A stretch of 64,000 bases of DNA from Spodoptera frugiperda. Its lineage: Eukaryota > Arthropoda > Insecta > Lepidoptera > Noctuidae. The notes beneath the pieces are model-generated. The model saw only the letters and a list, made by a program, of their open reading frames with translations, had not been told where the DNA came from and made no database searches. Every line of letters starts with the position of its first letter. Positions within the stretch are counted from its first letter, which is position 1. The stretch is from NCBI RefSeq assembly GCF_023101765.2, contig NC_064216.1, positions 6,042,501 to 6,106,500 on the forward strand, read 5' to 3'. The position numbers and the translations under genes were made by a program. Below, piece by piece: positions 58,201 to 64,000 of the stretch.

Positions 58201-58848
58201 ATGCTCATTTTATGAAATTAATTGCTATTGTTTTAAATTAATTGTACAAGTACCACAGTCAGGTGATGTTGTGTGTAGATAGAGTGTCTTAAAAATTGTA
58301 TTTGGAGTTATTAATAATAATAAATAATTACCTGTTAGGTATCCAACAGCCTGTGCAGCGTAACAGGCAGCCTGTTCATTGCGCATGCCCACATACTTCA
58401 AGCCAGCGGATTGGAACGCCAGGGCCGTCTCAATCACAGGGATACCAACTATGCCAAATACATACTCCACACCCTAGAATATATTATATCTTGTATTAAT
58501 TAACTTTACAGGTGAAGGTGATGGAGTTTTTAATGTGAATTAACATATTGGCATTTAATTCAGGTCAATGCCCTTAAATGGAAATTATTTATTGAGATTA
58601 TTTTAATGAGTAATATTATTATAATATAATGGACATAAGGATATTATATTAGTACTAAATAAACAAGAGGAAAAATAAGTTTAAAGTTTGTTAGAAAGTT
58701 TTATCACTGATGAAAGTTCAAAACTCACCTGTTTTTTCAAACTCTCAGCTAATATCGTATTTCCGTCGATACCCATTGCTTGATTCAATCTCGGCGATAT
58801 GTGGATGGAGCGTTTAATTAAGAACTGGCTAATCCTTCCTAATAACAT
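52263..58848 (-). CDS. HACL1: 2-hydroxyacyl-CoA lyase
   Basis: Thiamine-diphosphate enzyme that cleaves 2-hydroxyacyl-CoA to formyl-CoA and a shortened aldehyde in fatty acid alpha-oxidation. Eleven exons: 58729-58848, 58332-58473, 56857-57014, 55462-55608, 54705-54927, 54225-54385, 53698-53886, 53263-53448, 52885-52987, 52567-52699, 52263-52482; 1782 nt, 593 residues (human 578). Catalytic Glu73 in GMRNEQAACYAA; TPP/magnesium motif from GDSAFGFS (469) to VNN (497). It ends NWLTESKL: SKL is a canonical PTS1 peroxisome signal. The first 25 residues, MLLGRISQFLIKRSIHISPR onward, have four Arg/Lys and no acid, like a mitochondrial presequence; a second Met (start of MGIDGNTIL) gives the family-usual N-terminus. 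All phases agree. Confidence 0.96.
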
Positions 58849-60380
58849 TTTATAAAAAATATGATTATCAGTAATTATAAAAGTTATCTGCGGAAACGCG
58901 TTCAGAAACTAGAATTCAATAAAACCCGATACACTTGTGCGCTGCTCATGGGTTAGTGAAAGTTTACATGTTATCGTGGGAAACATTATTAACTCTGTAA
59001 TCTTCCATACCCCACTAAAATATCACATTAGTTATCATCCAATAACAGCACTCACCACTCAATTTACGGCTCTAAAGGATTACAAGAATCACACTTCACA
59101 AAAATAATCTGATATCTGAACACATTGAAGTTTGACCTAAAATAAGATACGAAAACAGATAAATAAAAATACACTTTGGACTTCAGATTTAGCGCGTCAA
59201 AGTTAATTGACGTAAGACTGACATTACTGACAATAACAATGGTGTTGCCAAGGCGTAAGTGCTGAAAACAACTGACTTTCAGAGCCTGTTTATGCTTCTT
59301 TTATACTCTTTTTTTTATGCAAATTTTTAATTATCTAAAGGTGTTGATGCATGACTATTTTTACTTTAGTATAAATTCTTACTGTTTTAATATTGTTGGA
59401 TCCAAACAAAAATAGCAGTAATAATAGTTAGTTTCTACATAAGTACAAAGTTCAAAATCTATAATAAAAGTTTAATTGTAAGTCTTACGTTTAATATCAA
59501 CACAATCTTATCAGATATTAGCTACAAGTTAAAACTGGTAGGTACAAGACGTTCAGTGTTTAATATAATGCCTGCACAACGACTTCCAGTTTAGCCGATT
59601 GCATCATCAATATAGATCAGTATTATAAATATACGTCTTTGATATATAAATAATTTACTTTAACTTAATTTTATTTTGCATTTGTAGATAATTTATTTTA
59701 CTGCTTGTGCATAGTCAATAAATTTTTTGTGCTTGGAGGAGTCAGACGTCCGCTGTATAGGCGGGAATAGGCGTTAGTGTTGCGTTCTACGCGCGCCCAT
59801 CTAGGAAGGGAAACAGACTCGCAGGACCGTTAATGTGGCGGGATCTGCCGCAAAAGTAACGGTTGGTCGAAGCCTGCTGGGTGTGATGATTCCTTAATGT
59901 ACCCTGGGTCACAGTCACAGGCGATTTCCATAGCGATGGAAAAAATAAAGATTTGTGTTTGTGCGTTTTCACTCTGGTAGTCCACCAAACTTCATTAATT
60001 ACAACATTATTATAGAACTTTAGTATACTTACGTTGCAGTTTTGTTGCAGTTATTAATCTAATTTCAAATTCACAATAAAAAAATCTACCATAATAGATT
60101 TTTTTTTTACATTGGTAACTTATTTATTTTTTGGCGCCATTTTTTAAGAACTGTGCTAATTGTTACTGTGAAGTGAATATAAACTTAATTAATGTTCTAA
60201 ATGAGTAATATAATAAGATTGCAATAATTTATCAACATTGCAGGTAAGCCTATTAATGCTATCTCAATGGATGAGAACTACTATCCACAATAAAAGGCCC
60301 ACAAAAGATAAATGTTCGCATCTTGCTTAGAAATAATGTGAACTCGAAAAGTTTATTGTTAAAAGTTCATTTATCTATTT
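58849..60380. other. HACL1 upstream region
   Basis: Probable HACL1 promoter and 5' UTR to about 59240, then AT-rich DNA and a GC-richer repeat-like patch at 59740-59950. No gene supported. Confidence 0.5.
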
Positions 60381-60389
60381 TAAAGTGTG

Positions 60390-60680
60390 GGAGAGCCATG
60401 CTTCGGCGCGAATGGGCCGGCTCGACCGGAGTGATACTACAGCCTCACAGAAAACCGACGTGAAATTTTCTGACTTTTTAATCATGGTGGCCAGTCTGTC
60501 TAACTAAACTAGCCGACTACTAGAATGCAGGAGATATTATAGTGCACAAGTGTGCGCGCAAACACAGGTGCACTCTCTGAACCTGATGAGACGGCAGACT
60601 GACACCACCGGGCCGGAGAGAGGTCAGATGCGGGACCAAAGGCTCTAACGCGTGCTTTCCAAGTCACGGGATTCGGGGAA
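60390..60680. repeat. Dispersed moth repeat
   Basis: GAGAGCCATGCTTCGGCGCG and GGGCCGGCTCGACCGGAGTG, then CTCACAGAAAACCGACGTGA, belong to a repeat I recall as common in lepidopteran DNA; class unknown. GC content contrasts sharply with the flanks. Confidence 0.5.
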
Positions 60681-61869
60681 TAACAGCAGGTATGTCAAGT
60701 ATTTATAATGTCTATTCATTGTAGGTTTTCAAAAGCTTTTTAAGTAGCATCAGTGAATATTATACCTACACTTTTTACTAGTACTCACGAGGTAATACAA
60801 CAATATAGACACGTGATTTACAAGGACTAATCGACTTGATAAAAACACAATCATATGCTATTTTTTTGCTATAGAAATTTAAACAGGAAAATATTACGTA
60901 AGTCATTTCTATTACCTATGTTATAATATTTGACTGATGTATTTTCCGGCCGGGGTTGAGGTAAGGTCACTATTAGGTACAGCCGCCCGGCTCGGAGCAG
61001 AAATTGGAACTGGAAAATTTTATTCAGTTATAGTTTGTATTAAAAAATGGTCCAAAGAGTATAAAGTTATAAAGTTTTTTAATATAATTTTATGGAGGAA
61101 AGTAAAACATACTTATATGTCTACAAATACTTACATTTGAGGTAATTTACGCCAGTAGTTCATAGGACATTTACAATTAAAAAATGTATTGTAAAAAAAT
61201 CACGAACTTTTTTAACATCTCACCGATAGCTAGTAATGGTAGATTTAATCATTAGGCATTGTATAGAGAATGCTTTTATAACGATTCAAGATGAGTAATT
61301 ACGTGTTAACTTTTTTCCTCTACACACGTGTTGAAGATGTCGTCTCATTGAAGTTCTTAGAAACAGAATATGTATATGATTTTTTGTATAACTTATAGGA
61401 ACGAACTTTTTTTGTTTCAGGTTTTTTTATTGTATGATATAAGGCGCCTGTCATCCTCATTACCAATGCTATTTTATTGGTCGACATTAAATAACTCGCT
61501 AGACGATAGTAACACTATGACGAATGTTTGTCATAGTGTATGATAATATAATGTTATGAATTAATGTTTCCTGAAGACTAGTAGTAGTAATACAACTAAT
61601 TCACATTTTCATGAAAATGAAAACGAGATTATGTTTCATGCCAATTTATTTGTAGACAGACGACACCAATTCCCAAATATATATTAGCAACTGAAGACTT
61701 GGTACTAGTCTCTTCAAAAAATCAGCATTCGAATGAAACTACAATTTTGACCCTGCGTTGATGTCTTCCTTAGGCCGCGTAGCAGTTAAACAAATGCGTA
61801 CAAGTTTAGTGCCGCGGTAGTGGCGTTACAGTTCCGTATCCACCACGGCGTGAGTTTTCCATAACATAA

Positions 61870-62270
61870 TGGTAGTTGTGTTATAACAACTAGTAGAAGC
61901 AACGTAGAAATATTGTGCGTAGTAGTTACGTAACATCTACGTAGTAGCCACTTACATAATTATGTAATATCTGTGTTATAGATAATAGCAAAAATGTAAA
62001 TTAGTAGTAGCGTAGTAGGCAAATAATAGGAGCTTAGCAGACAGGTCGTAACCACGTACGTACGTACGTAGTACCCCCGTAGCACGTACGTCGTAGTAGC
62101 GTAGCATATACGCTGTAGCAGGGTAGCAGATATGTTGTAGTAGCATAGCAGAAATGTAGTACCCGCCTAGCACATACGTCGTAGTAGCGTAGCAGAAACG
62201 TAGTAACCGCGTAGCAGATCGTCGTAGTAGCGTAGTAAATGCGTAGTATGGAACGCTTAGGTACTGCGTA
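61870..62270. repeat. Degenerate tandem repeat of CGTAGTAGCGTAGCA-like units
   Basis: Dozens of CGTAG, GTAGTAG and GTAGCA words in irregular order, with a run of CGTA at 62054-62070. The minus-strand open frames here (61976-62354) are Tyr/Ala/Thr-rich translations of the repeat, not genes. Confidence 0.7.
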
Positions 62271-62839
62271 GCGATTCATAAACTGGGGAAATGTAGATTT
62301 TTTAACAAAAACAGCGTAGTGAAATATTACGATTAGCTCCTGTGTCAATAACATTTTGCAATTATTGAGTCAACAATGGCGAAATTGTATCGCAATGCGT
62401 ATTTGTGTAACTGATTGCATTACATTTATTTACAGGAATAGGTATTTACACTCGGAGAATGAAATCACATTATCAGCTTACTTTTGAACAATTGTCGCTT
62501 TTTTTGAGGGGAGTGGAGTTTATTACCAAAAATACTTTATTAATAACTTTACCTATCTAACATTAATCGAATTCGAGACGAATCTTTCAGTATATGCGAC
62601 CACTCGACAGAGGCAGTCGAAGTATGCGACTGTAATTAACGTATTTATGTTTCTATTTGACGATAAGAAAGTAAATTAAATCAAACGTTGATAAGGGTTT
62701 ATTTACCAATGTAAAATGGTTTCAGGGTTAATGTAAAGAAAACCAATAATCATACTCCAATGAATAGCTGGTCAAGTGCGATTTGGGTTCCGTGAAAGTT
62801 GGAATGATAATAATTAATTAATATAAGTATATGTATGCC

Positions 62840-63000
62840 TCGACAATCACCTTAGGAGGCTGGGGTTGGGCGGATGGATCAAGGGTCTGATGCAGAAGGT
62901 TAGTACTCCTTGAAAGGGCACGTATTGTGAGGAGGTTTCTGTCTCTGGAGCCCTAACCACCGGTAGCTTGGACCATGCTCCCGCTACTGGTCGGCTCCTA
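62840..63000. repeat. Dispersed repeat fragment
   Basis: CTAACCACCGGTAGCTTGGA and CGCTACTGGTCGGCTCC resemble the 3' part of a moth non-LTR retrotransposon family; from memory, unverified. Confidence 0.4.
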
Positions 63001-63694
63001 TTTTTATATTTTTAAATATTATTTTATTTTGTATGTTGTAGTATTTAAAAATGTAAATTTAGAGAATTTTAAATAAATATAGAGAAATATAAGTATTACT
63101 AAAATACATCGTTTCGCGACCAGGTCGTGCATCGGCCGGGCGCTGGCACGGTCACACAATAGCCACCAACATTGTAACGCATGACTGACGCAGTCATGGT
63201 GTAGCGTGGATCTTCCTCAAAAATAATTGCTTGTATAATAAGAAGAAAAACAGTCCATGACTTTTCCGATTAGCTTAATAATCAGATTACAATCTGTCTA
63301 TCTAGAAGTATGTCGACATGTCCTTGACTTTACGTTACGAACTTACGCACAAAATTGTAACAATTTGCATATGAAAAGGAGTAAGCGATTGCACGCGAAA
63401 GTATCCGTAAGTAATGTGTTAGCGGTGCGTTTGTCACGGCGGAAGTGCGGCGATAGTGAGACGCGAAGCCTCCCCGGGTTGTTGATGAAACAATGTTCGT
63501 GGCCCATGGTCCGCGGGTCGGCCGGCAGCCGCCGCAGCCACTTATTTATTCCGCAGTCGCCTGCCGCCGCGACCTGTACGCTGCCCGCCACCATCAACCT
63601 GCCAACTACCGTTTATTGGAAACATGGTCGTATTCTAGAGTGACGGTTGACTTGTGATACATTGCTTCAAACATTATTTCTCAAATTAATCAAA

Positions 63695-63722
63695 ATGGCA
63701 GTGATATTTATTAAATTTTTTG
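63695..63722 (+). CDS. Candidate first coding exon of a gene leaving the window
   Basis: ATG in good context (CAAAATGG) opens MAVIFIKFF and meets a strong donor G|GTAAGT at 63722/63723. The GC-rich CpG patch at 63400-63650 just upstream looks like a promoter/5' UTR. The hydrophobic start would suit a signal peptide. The rest lies beyond 64000. Confidence 0.5.
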
Positions 63723-64000
63723 GTAAGTACCCCTTTCATCATAATTAAGAAAAATATTAAATAATGTCCGCAGTTTCGGTTATCAGTTTTAAATCTACCG
63801 CCCATATAAGATCAAAAAATATTCTGGTGGTGTTAAATGGAACAGGGATTTTTTAAACATTGTGGAAATAAAACGGAAGATTGACGTGGTCAAGATAAAA
63901 CATAACACAAGCCATATACGTTCAAGATTTTCCAATTAATTTTATGGGCAATAGAAAAGTGAAATTGTTTAATGAATCAATGGGTTTATGATGTAAATCC

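Noticed and set aside
61976..62354. Tyr-rich minus-strand ORFs
   Set aside because: Translation of the CGTAG tandem repeat; no start context or splice support.
1..64000. CRISPR arrays, operons, bacterial insertion sequences
   Set aside because: Gene structure is eukaryotic throughout; no regularly spaced direct repeats with unique spacers.

Overview
This is a stretch of nuclear DNA from an insect, most likely a moth (Lepidoptera; probably a noctuid). Genes are split by short AT-rich introns with canonical GT/AG ends, the gene set is animal (ribosomal protein, ING3, pickpocket channel, swiprosin, peroxisomal lyase), and intergenic and intronic DNA is packed with short DNA-transposon-like and tRNA-derived repeats of the kind common in moths. 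Lepidoptera is inferred from gene structure and repeat style, not proven.

Layout: (1) 338-2181 (+) RpL13A, first exon off the window, carrying two sister box C/D snoRNAs in introns. (2) 2182-5000 repeat-rich gap with palindromes, some built of telomere-like CCTAA/TTAGG units. (3) 5128-8741 (+) a secreted, extremely Arg/Glu-rich repeat protein of about 1166 residues behind a TATA/initiator promoter; I do not recognise it. (4) 9059-11058 (-) CacyBP/SIP, tail-to-tail with the former. (5) 13032-15350 (+) a 772-residue nuclear protein of an uncharacterised arthropod family with a transposase-like set of acidic residues. (6) 16050-19262 (-) ING3. (7) 20713-20928 (+) CDC26, a 71-residue APC/C subunit. 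(8) 21246 to about 32217 (-) a pickpocket-type DEG/ENaC channel, with a 948-bp transposon against one of its exons and an unidentified two-exon gene fragment on the other strand in its first intron. (9) 33747-48226 (+) swiprosin (EFHD2/Swip-1), whose first intron is 13.4 kb and full of hairpin elements. (10) 49169-50070 (-) a 108-residue protein I cannot name, head-to-head with (11) 50622-51826 (+) an ANKRA2/RFXANK ankyrin protein. (12) 52263-58848 (-) 2-hydroxyacyl-CoA lyase with a PTS1 tail and a presequence-like N-terminus. (13) 58849-64000 mostly gene-free repeats, ending in a likely first coding exon of a gene that runs off the window at 63695-63722 (+).

The genes do not form a pathway; they are housekeeping genes (translation, chromatin, cell cycle, peroxisome) beside a channel and two lineage-restricted genes. 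Exon joins for RpL13A, CacyBP, ING3, HACL1, swiprosin, ANKRA2 and the 108-residue gene were checked by hand for phase and sum to whole reading frames. The most interesting points are the twin snoRNAs, the array-like Arg-rich secreted protein, the 772-residue transposase-like gene, the missing splice acceptor in the pickpocket gene, the dual targeting signals of HACL1, and the 1.3-kb nested duplication with 211-bp inverted arms in the swiprosin intron.
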